A stretch of DNA of 59,287 nt from Phycisphaerales bacterium (GCA_020831775.1 JAFIFZ010000058.1:1-59287); one strand, 5' to 3'. Positions 46,752 to 55,457 are shown, numbered from the stretch's first letter. Program-made: numbers and translations. Notes: generated by a model from the sequence alone, not told the origin.

Positions 46752-48563
46752 TCAGCGGGGCTGGGCGATGATGAGTTTGACTGACTTGCCGTTGGAGTAG
46801 TTGAAGCCTTTGAGGCGGTCGAGCTCGGTGAGGCGTGGCTCGTGTTCTTTGAAGAGTTGTTCGGTGAGGAGGACGAGGCCGTCGGGGTTGGTGTCGAGCC
46901 AGGCGGTGAGGGCCTGGTCGGAGAGGCGTTCGATGCGGCCTTGGGTGTTGAAGACGAGGCTGTCTTCGCGGAAGCCTGCCGCGGCGAGGGGGCGGTTTTT
47001 GCCGGCGTCGATCGCGAGCATGGCGGAGGCGGCGCGGTCGCTGATCCAGACGAATGACGAGCCGGGGATGACCACGCCGGCGAGGGCGATCATCGCGAGA
47101 GCGCCCGCGGCGATCGAACGGCGCTGGGCGCGCATGAAGCGGTCGTTTGCCATGGCCTTGGCGGTCAGAACGAGGGCGGCGGCGCAGAGCGCGACGAGGG
47201 CGATGCCCGCGATGGCGGTTGGCAAGTTGGTGATGCCTCCGGCGATGATGAGCAGGATGAGCGGGGCGAAGACGCCGATGACGGCACCGATCACCAGCCA
47301 CGCGTTGAGCCCGAAGCGGATGGCGCCCTTGCGGAGGTCGCCCATCGCGCCCGAGGCCGCGGCGAAGACGGCGCGGGCGGAGATCAACGCCAGCGCGGGG
47401 TACAGCGGCATGGTGTAGTGCGGGAGCTTGGTCGCGACGAGTTCGAAGACGATCCAGGCGGGGAGCGTCCAGGCGATGAGGAAGAGCTCGGCTTCACGCC
47501 CGGACCACGGGCCGATGATGTGCCTGAAGAAGCGGCGGAGGCGCCCGGGAGTCGAGAGGTCGGGGTTGAGCTCGGGACGGCGGTCGATGAAGGCTCGTTT
47601 CCATGCGCGCACAAACGCGAGGCCGGTGAGCATCGAGCCGGGCCAGAAGAGGACGGGCATGAGGATGAGGTGGTAGCCGGGCGGGCCCCAGTGGCCTTCT
47701 TTGGGTGCGCCCGATCGTCCGAGGACTTCGTCGTAGACGATCGAGGCGTAGTTTGACGCCCCCACTTCGCGCATCACCAGGAGCACCCATGGCAGGACCA
47801 TGAGGGCGACGATCGCGACGCCGATAAGGGGGCGTGTTGCGCCGATCCAGCGCCATCTGCCGCGGACGATGCAGAGCATCAGGGCGCAGAGGACGACGAG
47901 CATCGGGGTGATCGGGCCCTTGGTCAGGACGCCTGCGCCGATCGCCAGCCAGAGGGCGATGCTGAAGTGCAGCGGGACTTTGCGCCCGCTTGAGACGCGC
48001 ATCCAGATCGCCGCCAGCGCCCACATGGCGCCGAGCGTGCAGGTGAGCAGGAGTTGGTCGGAGCGACCTTGCCTCGCCTCCCACGCGATGACGGGGGCGA
48101 TCGCGAGCATCGTTGCGGCGAGCGCTCCGATGCCGTTGGCGTGTCTGCCCGGGAAGAGCAGCACGCCGATCCGCCAGACTATCAGCACCGAGAGCGTCGC
48201 GAAGAGCGCCGAGGGGAGGCGGTACATCCACGCGGCGTCGCGCTCGGTGTTCGCGCCGGTGAAGATCGCGGCGCTGGCTGCCTGGGCCCAGTAGATCGCG
48301 GGGGGTTTGTTGAGTCTTGGGTCGTCCTGCACGCGCGGGATGACCCAGCCCTCGACGCTCTGCGATTCGAGCATCTGGCGGCTGGCCTGGATGAACCGGG
48401 CCTCGTCGCGGTCGACGACCGGCATCACGAACAGGCCGGGCAGGTACACTGCCACGCACAGCAGCACCAGCGCCGGGCCGACCAGGGCCGGGCTGAGCAC
48501 GGTGCGGCGGCGGCCTGAGCCGCGCTCACCCTGATTTTGCCGACCGAACGCAGGAAGACGCAT
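46752..48563 (-). CDS. GT39/ArnT-like membrane glycosyltransferase
   Basis: A 603-residue polytopic protein with about 12 hydrophobic segments. The first loop carries VVDRDEARFIQASRQMLES and DDPRLNKPPAIYWAQA, matching the DE-A-ry and K-PP-YW motifs of the dolichyl-phosphate-mannose/ArnT transferases. These enzymes use polyprenyl-phosphate sugars to glycosylate lipid A, proteins or other envelope targets. Acceptor and donor are unknown. Its ATG overlaps the ATG of the divergent PAP2 gene (shared CATG at 48561-48564), and no ribosome site precedes it, so an internal start is possible. truB lies 15 bases downstream. Confidence 0.85.
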   Translation of the reverse strand: MRLPAFGRQNQGERGSGRRRTVLSPALVGPALVLLCVAVYLPGLFVMPVVDRDEARFIQASRQMLESQSVEGWVIPRVQDDPRLNKPPAIYWAQAASAAIFTGANTERDAAWMYRLPSALFATLSVLIVWRIGVLLFPGRHANGIGALAATMLAIAPVIAWEARQGRSDQLLLTCTLGAMWALAAIWMRVSSGRKVPLHFSIALWLAIGAGVLTKGPITPMLVVLCALMLCIVRGRWRWIGATRPLIGVAIVALMVLPWVLLVMREVGASNYASIVYDEVLGRSGAPKEGHWGPPGYHLILMPVLFWPGSMLTGLAFVRAWKRAFIDRRPELNPDLSTPGRLRRFFRHIIGPWSGREAELFLIAWTLPAWIVFELVATKLPHYTMPLYPALALISARAVFAAASGAMGDLRKGAIRFGLNAWLVIGAVIGVFAPLILLIIAGGITNLPTAIAGIALVALCAAALVLTAKAMANDRFMRAQRRSIAAGALAMIALAGVVIPGSSFVWISDRAASAMLAIDAGKNRPLAAAGFREDSLVFNTQGRIERLSDQALTAWLDTNPDGLVLLTEQLFKEHEPRLTELDRLKGFNYSNGKSVKLIIAQPR

Positions 48564-49296
48564 GGACGCCGACTATACCCCGGAGGAGACCGACCACCCC
48601 GACCTTGCCCCGGAGGGCTCGCCCCCCAAGATCGGTTGGAAGGGGATGCTGGTGGTGCTGGGCGTCGCGGGGCTGCTGATCCCGATGGACGCGATGATCG
48701 CCCACGGCGCCCGCTGGGCTCGCAGCGGCCTCGGCGGCGACATCCGGCGCGAGCTCGAAATGCTCCAGCAGTACGGGGCGATCGGCTCCTTGGTGATCAT
48801 CGCGGCGGTCGTGTGGCTGGCGGACCCGGAGCGGCGGGCGAGGCTGGCGGACCTGGCCGCGGTCGCCGCGATCAACGGGCTGACGCTGCTCTTCCTGAAG
48901 ATGGCGATCGGTCGCCCTCGCCCAAGGTTTCTGCCCGACGACCCCGGGGCGGCGACGACCTTCCTGACCCCCTTTGGGACCTATCCGCTGGGCGACCCGC
49001 CGGTCGAGCGTCACGCGTGGGAGGTTTGGGGTGGGATCAGCAGCCATCTGTGGTCGATGCCCTCGAACCACACGGCCGCGGCCGCGGCCCTTAGCGTCTG
49101 GCTGATGACGGTCTACCCGAGGCTGCGACCGCTGGCGTGGACGATGATCGGTGTGGTGGCGTTCTGCCGCGTGATTCTGGGGGCGCACTACGCGAGCGAT
49201 GTGGTGGTCGGGGCGGGGGTCGGGGTGCTTGTGGCCTCGTGGGTGATGCACCGGGGGATCGGGGCGGGTGTGCTGGAGCGGTTCAGCAAGGGCTGA
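48562..49296 (+). CDS. PAP2-family membrane phosphatase
   Basis: A 244-residue protein with several membrane segments. The three phosphatase motifs are present: KMAIGRPRPRF (K-x6-RP), MPSNHTAAAAALS (PSGH-like with Asn in place of Gly) and CRVILGAHYASDVVVGA (SR-x5-H-x3-D). Such enzymes dephosphorylate undecaprenyl pyrophosphate, phosphatidate or lipid A. Pairing with the divergent polyprenyl-phosphate-sugar transferase fits a role in lipid-carrier recycling, which is inference. AGGAAG precedes the start. Confidence 0.88.
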   Translation: MDADYTPEETDHPDLAPEGSPPKIGWKGMLVVLGVAGLLIPMDAMIAHGARWARSGLGGDIRRELEMLQQYGAIGSLVIIAAVVWLADPERRARLADLAAVAAINGLTLLFLKMAIGRPRPRFLPDDPGAATTFLTPFGTYPLGDPPVERHAWEVWGGISSHLWSMPSNHTAAAAALSVWLMTVYPRLRPLAWTMIGVVAFCRVILGAHYASDVVVGAGVGVLVASWVMHRGIGAGVLERFSKG

Positions 49297-49326
49297 GGGC
49301 CCCGCTGGGCTCGACTGGACTGAACT

Positions 49327-49343
49327 GGGGCCCGCTGGGCCCC
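49327..49343 (+). terminator. Possible hairpin after the PAP2 gene
   Basis: GGGGCCC-GCT-GGGCCCC forms a perfect 7-bp stem with a 3-base loop between PAP2 and the tRNA gene. Similar GGCCCCGCTGGGC words lie just upstream (49298-49310). There is no T run, so termination is uncertain. Confidence 0.3.
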
Positions 49344-49412
49344 GCTGTGGGCCGAGGGGCGAACCCCCGCGACGCCCCCGCGGAGGCGGCCTAAAGTCGG
49401 CCGACAGATCCG

Positions 49413-49499
49413 GGAGACGTGGCCGAGCGGTTTAAGGCGCACGACTGGAAATCGTGTTGAGACGCAAGTCTCTCGGGGGTTCGAATCCCCCCGTCTCCG
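49413..49499 (+). tRNA. tRNA-Ser (GGA anticodon)
   Basis: The 87-base sequence has acceptor strands GGAGACG/CGTCTCC, a D arm (GGCCGAGCGGTTTAAGGC), anticodon stem CACGA/TCGTG with loop CTGGAAA (anticodon GGA), a long class-II variable arm (TTGAGACGCAAGTCTCTC) and T arm GGGGG-TTCGAAT-CCCCC. The discriminator base is G as expected for serine. CCA is not encoded. It reads UCC/UCU codons. It borders an accessory region, as serine tRNA genes often do. Confidence 0.97.
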
Positions 49500-49765
49500 T
49501 TAGCACTCCGCGGCATTCGTTCGCGATGCTCGCGTTTCGCTGAGGGTTGGGCGGTCTTCGGCGATCGCAGGCCCATCGAGCCGGCCATGAGGCCGCAGAG
49601 AACTTTCCGTATCAAGCAGTCGAAGTGTTCGTGATCTGGCCGAGGGTTTGCCCCGTCAGGCCCGAGAGCGCCAGCTCCTCCACGGCCGGGGCGGGCGTGG
49701 GCGTATCGATTTGGCTTCGATGATTTGGGAAGAGGCCTCGGGCAGGTACGCCGCATGCGATCGGG
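49500..49765. other. Gap after tRNA-Ser without a supported gene
   Basis: A 266-base stretch between the tRNA and the first accessory gene. Minus-strand frames here read antisense through the tRNA (GDGGIRTPERLAS), a known artefact and also the tail of integrases that overlap their target tRNA. No catalytic integrase sequence is present, so only a possible attachment-site remnant can be suggested. Confidence 0.35.
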
Positions 49766-50389
49766 TCATTTGGGCAGACCGCCGTCGATGGGTTCGTCGA
49801 TGACAGCCATAGGGTAGTGCAGCACATCGCTGAACTCGTTTTTGTCTATGAGGTGAACAAGCTCGGGGGTCAGGATGAGGCCACAATGGACATTAAGCTG
49901 GTAAACCCTCTGGCTGCGGATGGAATCGCTTGTGAAATACTCATGAGGCTTTTTGGACCCTTTGAACCGCAAAGAGATCTTGCCGCAGCCAGGACAGACC
50001 TTGTACCGGCATCCCGCTGAAGACCGGCGTATCGGGCACAGATCGACTGGGGTGTAGAGCGTAACATAGTTGGCGCAGAGGTCGCCGCTTCGGAGATAGC
50101 AGGCGCCCCGGATCGATCCTTCGAGATAGGGGGAAAGAATGTCAAACAAGCTTCTCTTCATGATGAGCGCGAGGTGGCAGGCGAGGAATGTCGCCGACGG
50201 CTCTTTGCGCAGTTCGATATCGATCGGATCGCCGTAGAATCTGGGGCGGACCGACCCGCACCCGTCGTGGCATTCCATCCTCGCCTGCACAATCATATCT
50301 TTCCACAGCGGGCTGATGTAATCGGTGTTAGGCTCTTCCCAGTCGAGATAGATTACATGATTGATCTTGGTCATGGCGATTGATCTCAT
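49766..50389 (-). CDS. Hypothetical CxxC-containing protein, 207 aa
   Basis: The protein starts at 50389 (or at the ATG at 50374, MTKINHVIYLDWEE). It has no signal peptide or membrane segment. A single CxxC element (YKVCPGCGKISLRF) lies near residue 137, and the C-terminus has LTPELVHLIDKNEFSDVL. Codon use is less GC-biased than in surrounding genes, a sign of recent acquisition. I do not recognise a family. Size, solubility and position next to another orphan protein and an RHS-like relic would suit an immunity-type protein, which is speculative. Confidence 0.6.
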   Translation of the reverse strand: MRSIAMTKINHVIYLDWEEPNTDYISPLWKDMIVQARMECHDGCGSVRPRFYGDPIDIELRKEPSATFLACHLALIMKRSLFDILSPYLEGSIRGACYLRSGDLCANYVTLYTPVDLCPIRRSSAGCRYKVCPGCGKISLRFKGSKKPHEYFTSDSIRSQRVYQLNVHCGLILTPELVHLIDKNEFSDVLHYPMAVIDEPIDGGLPK

Positions 50390-50442
50390 GCGAGCATCTC
50401 AATTCGACGCAATTGGGTACAATCAGCAAACACGGGAGAAGG

Positions 50443-51339
50443 CTAGCAGTCGATTACAACATTGGTTCGAAACGACAAGCAATCGGCGACATCCGCAAGC
50501 TCACTGAGCACCGCGCCTGCAATGGTGATACAGGTGGATCTTGACTTGACGCCTTGCGTAGCATTGAGCTCGACGGTCACATACAGGTCTGGCGCGATGC
50601 CGTTGTGTCCACACGATACATTCTGTCTCAGTATTTCGATCGCAGACTTTATTTCATTCTCGGCTTCGGCTCCGGTGTGGTCATGGACGGGCGTTCTGTC
50701 TATACACAGTGAGTACGCTCGCTGAACACGGTTGTGGCAGGGACTGCGATTGTCTTGAGGTGAATATTTAAGAAGGTGATTCCGACTGTACTTGAGCGCC
50801 GCAGAATCAGACTGCAGATAAGTCGAAACGGAAAAAACCGGGTTGCCGCCAATTGGACGGCTGTGCTTGACAGGATTTGAGAGTTGAGACTTCTTTGTCG
50901 CATAGCATGGATAGGCCTCTGTGGCCATCGGCTCATACGAATCCGGGTTGAGAAAGAAGAGAGTAATATCGTCAAACATGTTTGAGAACTGCTTTGCCTC
51001 TTTCGCACCGAGGGTGGCGCACAATGTTCGGCGAGGATCAAAGTAAAAATAAATCGCAAGACTTGGCGTGGCGCCACCGAGCGCACATTTCAACCGATCA
51101 ATGCGGGCGGCATCCAGTTTGGGGGCAACGGCATGCGCGATAACATCAAGCTTGGTGTTGCCGGCTATCGGCCTTGGCCCGTCGGTCCAGTCCCATGAAC
51201 ACATTGGAGAGTGACTGTATAGGGAGCGTGTGTACCGAGTTTTTGTAGGCGAGAACCCGATTGTCTCAGAGATTTCCTTCTCCGGTCTATGAGATCTAAT
51301 GTTTACAAAATACTCCCACCTTTCAGTCACTTGCTCCAT
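50443..51339 (-). CDS. Hypothetical protein, possibly DUF4279-like, 298 aa
   Basis: A 298-residue soluble protein. The N-terminus (EYFVNIRSHRPEKEISETIG then FSPTKTRYTRS) and the end (DLYVTVELNATQGVKSRSTC, ISGAVL-like strand and a closing beta strand) resemble the arrangement of DUF4279 proteins, whose domain starts with a beta strand, a helix and a G-x-x-P-T turn. That resemblance is weak and from memory. The base composition is distinctly lower in GC than the chromosome, suggesting horizontal transfer. It precedes the 207-aa gene on the same strand. Confidence 0.55.
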   Translation of the reverse strand: MEQVTERWEYFVNIRSHRPEKEISETIGFSPTKTRYTRSLYSHSPMCSWDWTDGPRPIAGNTKLDVIAHAVAPKLDAARIDRLKCALGGATPSLAIYFYFDPRRTLCATLGAKEAKQFSNMFDDITLFFLNPDSYEPMATEAYPCYATKKSQLSNPVKHSRPIGGNPVFSVSTYLQSDSAALKYSRNHLLKYSPQDNRSPCHNRVQRAYSLCIDRTPVHDHTGAEAENEIKSAIEILRQNVSCGHNGIAPDLYVTVELNATQGVKSRSTCITIAGAVLSELADVADCLSFRTNVVIDC

Positions 51340-51430
51340 GGGCTTTCCTTGATGCTACTGGTCTCGCTTCATTTGGAGGACATCACGCTTCTGACCAAGT
51401 GGCTTCGGGGCCGCTTGCGGCCACACAGGG

Positions 51431-52597
51431 CTACTGCGCAAGCTTCAGCCGCTTTCTGCTTTCGATCACCTCATCCCCGCGCAGCTGCAATACATGCAGA
51501 TCGCGACCCGACAGTATCGCATATCGATCGTTTCCGTCGCTGTCGACACACGCCATTATATTGTAGGTGATGTTGTTCCTGAAGGAGAATGCGTCAAGCA
51601 CCGTCCCCGAGCGCGAGTAGACGACGATGTCGTTGCCATTGTTCGTCGCAATGACAAACGAGTCGCGGCCCGCAACAAGTCTGTCGACAACACCATCGTC
51701 CGGGATCGAAAGCGGAACGAATGCCTCATCTTCCTCGAATGCGTAGCCGTACCTGGTTTCCCAAAGAGCTCGCCCGTCAACAAACGCCAGTAACTTGGGC
51801 CTCTCCGAGACATCCACCGAGCGGCGACTATCCCACGCGATCTCCTGCGAACGAACACCGCCCTGCAGCGCATCGAGAGGTAACACATATTCAAAGATGT
51901 GCTTCACATGGTCTTGGAAATCCTGCTCGCTTTGGTACGCGACCCAAACCCGCCCGTTTCTGTCGATGTCGATGCGTCCAGCTGGAAGCGTGCCATGGCC
52001 AACGCGCTCGATCTCCCCGGAGTCGCGGATGCCGAACAGCTCGAAGTCATGCGCCCGATCAAAGATCTGGGACTCTGACTGATATACGGCCGAACGAGCG
52101 ATCGCATAGCCCGTGTATCCCTGTTGATTCGGCCAGACGCTGATGCTGCTGCACACATAGAGCAGACCCGCGAGATCGTCGTCGAAGTCGACTTCGACGC
52201 CCGTGGTTGGAGCCCACTCCGGACTGTCGGCGCCGGTGGGTTCCCAAAGCTGCACGGCTTTCGAGTCGCCGGCAAGAACCTTGCTCGCGCTCATCGCCGC
52301 GGGAGGCATACGCATATTGTCCGGCAAACCGGGCGCATGCGAGACTGTCGCGTCCGAAACAGATAAGAGCCACCGCATCCCCATGTCGGACGGATGGGTT
52401 GACATCACAACAAACACGCAAGCGTTGCCCTTTGCGGTTCTCGCCTCGGTCACAAGAAGTTCTTGGGGCGGCCGCTCTTGTCCGCACCCAGACAACACCA
52501 TCGCCACAATGACGCCGCAAGCCGCGATGAAGTTTCTCGAAGTTGCGGTTGTCCACACAGTGCAATCAAACTGCATGCAATACCCCTGTTGCTGCAA
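51431..52597 (-). CDS. Hypothetical lipoprotein, beta-propeller-like
   Basis: A 388-residue protein with a lipobox (VIVAMVLSGCGQ); MQFDCTVWTT (52576) is an alternative start. The body has repeated strand patterns with DIDRNGRVWVAYQ, LLAFVDGRALWETRYGYAF, DSFVIATNNGNDIVVYSRSG and CVDSDGNDRYAILSGRDLHV, suggesting an NHL/propeller-type fold. It would sit on the inner face of the outer membrane or outside. No enzymatic signature is seen. It shares the accessory strip between tRNA-Ser and hpd. Confidence 0.65.
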   Translation of the reverse strand: MQQQGYCMQFDCTVWTTATSRNFIAACGVIVAMVLSGCGQERPPQELLVTEARTAKGNACVFVVMSTHPSDMGMRWLLSVSDATVSHAPGLPDNMRMPPAAMSASKVLAGDSKAVQLWEPTGADSPEWAPTTGVEVDFDDDLAGLLYVCSSISVWPNQQGYTGYAIARSAVYQSESQIFDRAHDFELFGIRDSGEIERVGHGTLPAGRIDIDRNGRVWVAYQSEQDFQDHVKHIFEYVLPLDALQGGVRSQEIAWDSRRSVDVSERPKLLAFVDGRALWETRYGYAFEEDEAFVPLSIPDDGVVDRLVAGRDSFVIATNNGNDIVVYSRSGTVLDAFSFRNNITYNIMACVDSDGNDRYAILSGRDLHVLQLRGDEVIESRKRLKLAQ

Positions 52598-52674
52598 GTC
52601 TTTCCATCAGTACCTGCGGCAGCATGCTGCGAACTCCCGCTCGCCGGCCCGCCCGACGAACGACTCCGTGCCGC

Positions 52675-52974
52675 TCAGCAGCGCAGGCACACCCATCGCC
52701 CGCCGCCCGATCTGTCGGGGTCTGGGTGGATGACGCTGTCAATGTACGAGTAGCCGCCGTAGCCCGCAAGCCCGGCGTTGTGATGCACGAAGACCTCCTT
52801 CGGGTCCTCGTCTGCAGCACGGAAGACGGCGACGACCCTCCAGCGGTCATCATAACAGAACAAGAACACCGGGTCGTTCTCATCGACCACGCCGTCGGGG
52901 TCGCCATGGGGATGACGGAGGCTAGCGACGCCGCGGTCCGCAAACGCGGCATCGCCGCGCCGCTCAAGAACCCC
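52675..52974 (-). pseudogene. RHS-repeat-like protein fragment (relic)
   Basis: The frame directly after the DUF3185 stop codon reads through GDPDGVVDENDPVFLFCYDD, RWRVVAVFRAADEDPKEVFV and HHNAGLAGYGGYSYIDSVIH before breaking off. The order YDxRWRxVAxF, then PKExFVxHxAG, then GGxSYIDSV resembles the repeat unit of large planctomycetal RHS/YD proteins. There is no start signal (only an internal GTG at 52890) and the homology stops after about 100 codons, so it is a truncated remnant. RHS proteins carry C-terminal toxins, which makes the orphan genes downstream interesting. The call is from recalled similarity. Confidence 0.5.
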
Positions 52975-53190
52975 TCAGCCGCGGAGCCTGGGCCTGATGG
53001 CCACGAGGCCGATCCCGACGACGGACAGGATCGCGCCCAGAACAATGAACCACATGGTTCTGTCGGTGAGATTGCCCGTGAAGAACTTGCTCATGCGATC
53101 CCCGAACGAGTCGGCCGCGTTGATGCCGATCACGAGAAGCGCGATGCCGACGACGATCATGACCAGCCCTGCGATGGCTTGAGCCTTCAT
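52975..53190 (-). CDS. DUF3185-type small membrane protein
   Basis: A 71-residue protein with GGAGGG before its ATG. Two membrane segments (IAGLVMIVVGIALLVIGINA and WFIVLGAILSVVGIGLVAI) flank a loop DSFGDRMSKFFTGNLTDRTM, the pattern of DUF3185. The family is widespread in Proteobacteria and Planctomycetes and has no assigned function; members are often near stress-related small genes. It follows the DUF3309-like gene by 24 bases in the same direction. Confidence 0.8.
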   Translation of the reverse strand: MKAQAIAGLVMIVVGIALLVIGINAADSFGDRMSKFFTGNLTDRTMWFIVLGAILSVVGIGLVAIRPRLRG

Positions 53191-53214
53191 TGAATCCCTC
53201 CGATGTGTTCGGGA

Positions 53215-53379
53215 TCAGAACCCGCGGGGCAGATGGCCCAGGAGCAGCAGAATGATGATGATCAGGAGCACGACTCCGAGGATCCCGCTCGGGAAGTAGC
53301 CCCACTTGCGGCTGTGGCCCCAGGTCGGCAGTGCTCCGACCAAGAGAAGGAGAATCACAATTAGAACGAGCCAACCCAT
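53215..53379 (-). CDS. DUF3309-type small membrane protein, 54 aa
   Basis: The ATG at 53377-53379 with AAAGG upstream opens a 54-residue frame: MGWLVLIVILLLLVGALPTW, then GHSRKWGYFPSG, then a second hydrophobic stretch GVVLLIIIILLLLG. The LPxWxxSxxWGYxPSGxxG centre is diagnostic of DUF3309. It forms a two-gene unit with the DUF3185-type gene 24 bases downstream, and both encode tiny inner membrane proteins of unknown, possibly stress-linked, role. Confidence 0.82.
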   Translation of the reverse strand: MGWLVLIVILLLLVGALPTWGHSRKWGYFPSGILGVVLLIIIILLLLGHLPRGF

Positions 53380-53929
53380 TGGTACCCTTTCGGTGTCGGT
53401 GCGGAGTCCGCGACCGGCCTAGAGAACAGATCGCTGCGCCGGGCGTGCCGGCCGTCGTCATGAGGGCGGCCGTGTTTTTGCTTCATGGCTGCAGACTTTC
53501 CGTTCGGATCAGTCGTCCGTCTGCCCCGCGGCGTTCGGGCGTTTGCGTTCGCGTCGTTGCGCCCGCCACGGCTCTGATGTGACCCTGTGACTGCGACGGA
53601 TCCCGTGACCATTAGATCATCGGGCGTCGTGCCGCAAGAGCAATCAGGCGATCACCTTAGACCGTGCGTCTCATGCCACCGAGTTTGCGTTTCTGCACGA
53701 GGAACTGCCGCTCGCAAGACCTGCTTTGCGATGGACGAAGCTTCGTTCGGATCCTCGCCGTGATCGTGGAAGGCGGTGACCGCGCGCCGGCGGCCGCCAG
53801 AACAAAACCAGAACGGCTGGCCGTCTTTGTCGACCGCCTTTGGGCTCGCCCGGCGGAGGCGGGGCCGCGTAGTGTGCGTGTGGACTGAATGGGGCGGCGG
53901 TTTTCTCTTCAGAAAGGTGGAGGTGAGGC
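53380..53929. other. Intergenic region with a coding-like fragment but no supported gene
   Basis: 550 bases upstream of the lipoprotein gene. On the minus strand a frame ending at 53652 has a coding-like end (AVTAFHDHGEDPNEASSIAK, QVLRAAVPRAETQTRW) without a start signal of its own and no family I can name. The rest shows no RNA gene or repeat. Confidence 0.4.
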
Positions 53930-54586
53930 ATGGTGCGGGCAAGGCGGAATCGGGTGCGGTCTTTGGGGTTGCGGGCGGGGGCGGCGTGCGGGCTCGGCGC
54001 CGCGGCCCTGCTGCTGGCGTCTGGCTGCGGCGAGGACGAGGCGCAGGTGCACGAGGTTCCGGAGGGGGTTGAGACAATCGCCGAGGCGGACCGGCCCCAG
54101 ACCGAGCAACGCGAGACGCGCGAGCCGACGACGGGGGCGCCGCCGGAGGGGGCCGGCGCGGCGGCGACGGAGCAGCCCTGGAGCGTGCCGGACTCGTGGA
54201 GCGAGTCGGCGGATGTGCCGTCGATGCGGCTGGCGACCTTGGTGATCGAGGACGAGAGCGGGCCTGTTGAGGTTGCGATCTCGCGCTTTGCGGGCGATGT
54301 TGGCGGGATGCTCGCGAATGTGAACCGCTGGCGCGGGCAGGTCGGGCTTGCGCCGGTGACCGAGGCGGAGCTCGACGGGCTGATTGAGCCGTTCCAGACG
54401 CCGGGCTTTGACGGCGCGCTGTTGCACATCGAGGGCGAGCGTCAGCACATGCTGGTGGGGAGCCTGTATGAGACGGGCGCGGACCGGACATGGTTTGTGC
54501 GCGTGCTCGCCGAGCCGGAGGTCGCGGCGCGCGTGAAGGACGAGGTTTTCGCGTTTTCGCGTTCGTTTTCGGCTGACGGCGGGTGA
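53930..54586 (+). CDS. Hypothetical lipoprotein
   Basis: AGGTGGAGGTGAGGC immediately precedes the ATG. The 218-residue protein has a basic leader and lipobox (ALLLASGCGEDE), an acidic linker rich in Glu and Pro (about 35-90), and a compact C-terminal domain with VPSMRLATLVIEDESGPVEV and GGMLANVNRWRGQVGLAPVT. This domain recurs in planctomycetal lipoproteins without a known function; the alternation of strands and helices gives no enzyme motif. It is transcribed alone, convergent with the paralogous pair downstream. Confidence 0.75.
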   Translation: MVRARRNRVRSLGLRAGAACGLGAAALLLASGCGEDEAQVHEVPEGVETIAEADRPQTEQRETREPTTGAPPEGAGAAATEQPWSVPDSWSESADVPSMRLATLVIEDESGPVEVAISRFAGDVGGMLANVNRWRGQVGLAPVTEAELDGLIEPFQTPGFDGALLHIEGERQHMLVGSLYETGADRTWFVRVLAEPEVAARVKDEVFAFSRSFSADGG

Positions 54587-54668
54587 TGCGATCGTGCTGG
54601 TGCGGGCTGGAGCGTCGACAGTCTTTGTACACGCCGGATCGATTGTTGCCGAAGCAACATCGCCGGCT

Positions 54669-55424
54669 CTACCACGCATCTCCCGTTCGGGCGTCTCTGG
54701 CGTACTGGGCGAGCCAGCGGGGCGGCTCGGACTCTTTGAGGAACCGATCGATCGCGGCCTGGAGCCTCGCGATCCTCGGCTTCGGCCGACGGAGCACGCA
54801 GATCGCATTCCCGAGCTTGTACAACGCACTGATCCGGCACGCGCTTGTTTGGCAGCGTGTCAGGATCTCTTCAAACACCCACACGCCCCGTTCGAAGGCG
54901 TCGTCCGGACCTTCGAGCGGAAGCACGGCGTAGCACGAGCAATCGTTCTCCCAGAGCCCGTAGATCTCTCGGTCGAATGCGGGGAACTGCTCGAGCGCTT
55001 CTGAGATCTTGCCCTTGCCGAAGCCGGCATCCTTCGGACCCTTGCCGCAGACCCGATCGAGCAAGTCTGTGTAGAGCGTGACGATGCTCCGGATGCATCG
55101 GTCCCGCGCCGCCTCCTGCACCCGCTCATCCAGCACGCGGTAGAAGCAGTACGACTGGATGCCGAAGAGGAAGCTGATCCCCGCGGCGATCTGGGCGTCG
55201 GAGAATCGCTCTGCGATCATGCCCGGCGATTCGAACAGCTTGGTCATGTGCTTGGTGAGCAGGGCAGGATCGATCGTTAGCACGAACTCAAACCGGCGCG
55301 ATTGCCTCGGCTGATCTTCGATGCTGCCAGCGAAGTCTTCGGCACCGCGCGTGAAACAGTACTTGAACCAGGCGTGGAACGCCGGCCTGCTGTACTGCTC
55401 AAAATAGACGGGCTCCTCGAACAC
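54669..55424 (-). CDS. Unknown protein of the CFTRG family, paralogue A
   Basis: A 251-residue soluble, mainly helical protein starting at a GTG. It shares with the neighbour at 55458 the blocks FHAWFKYCFTRGAEDF, KLFESPGMIAERFSDAQIAA and RCIRSIVTLYTDLLDRVCGK, each at matching positions, so the two are clear paralogues. Conserved Cys residues in CFTRG and RCQTSACRIS are notable. I do not recognise the family. A third, truncated copy lies at 56931. Repeated tandem copies in an accessory region are typical of immunity or lineage-specific families. Confidence 0.7.
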   Translation of the reverse strand: MFEEPVYFEQYSRPAFHAWFKYCFTRGAEDFAGSIEDQPRQSRRFEFVLTIDPALLTKHMTKLFESPGMIAERFSDAQIAAGISFLFGIQSYCFYRVLDERVQEAARDRCIRSIVTLYTDLLDRVCGKGPKDAGFGKGKISEALEQFPAFDREIYGLWENDCSCYAVLPLEGPDDAFERGVWVFEEILTRCQTSACRISALYKLGNAICVLRRPKPRIARLQAAIDRFLKESEPPRWLAQYARDARTGDAW

Positions 55425-55457
55425 GCCGCCATCATAACGCGGGACCGGCGGGCTGGC

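Noticed and set aside
49388-49756. Minus-strand 121-codon frame with GDGGIRTPERLASQHD
   Set aside because: The recognisable part is antisense translation of tRNA-Ser, a well-known false gene; the upstream part has no family or ribosome site.
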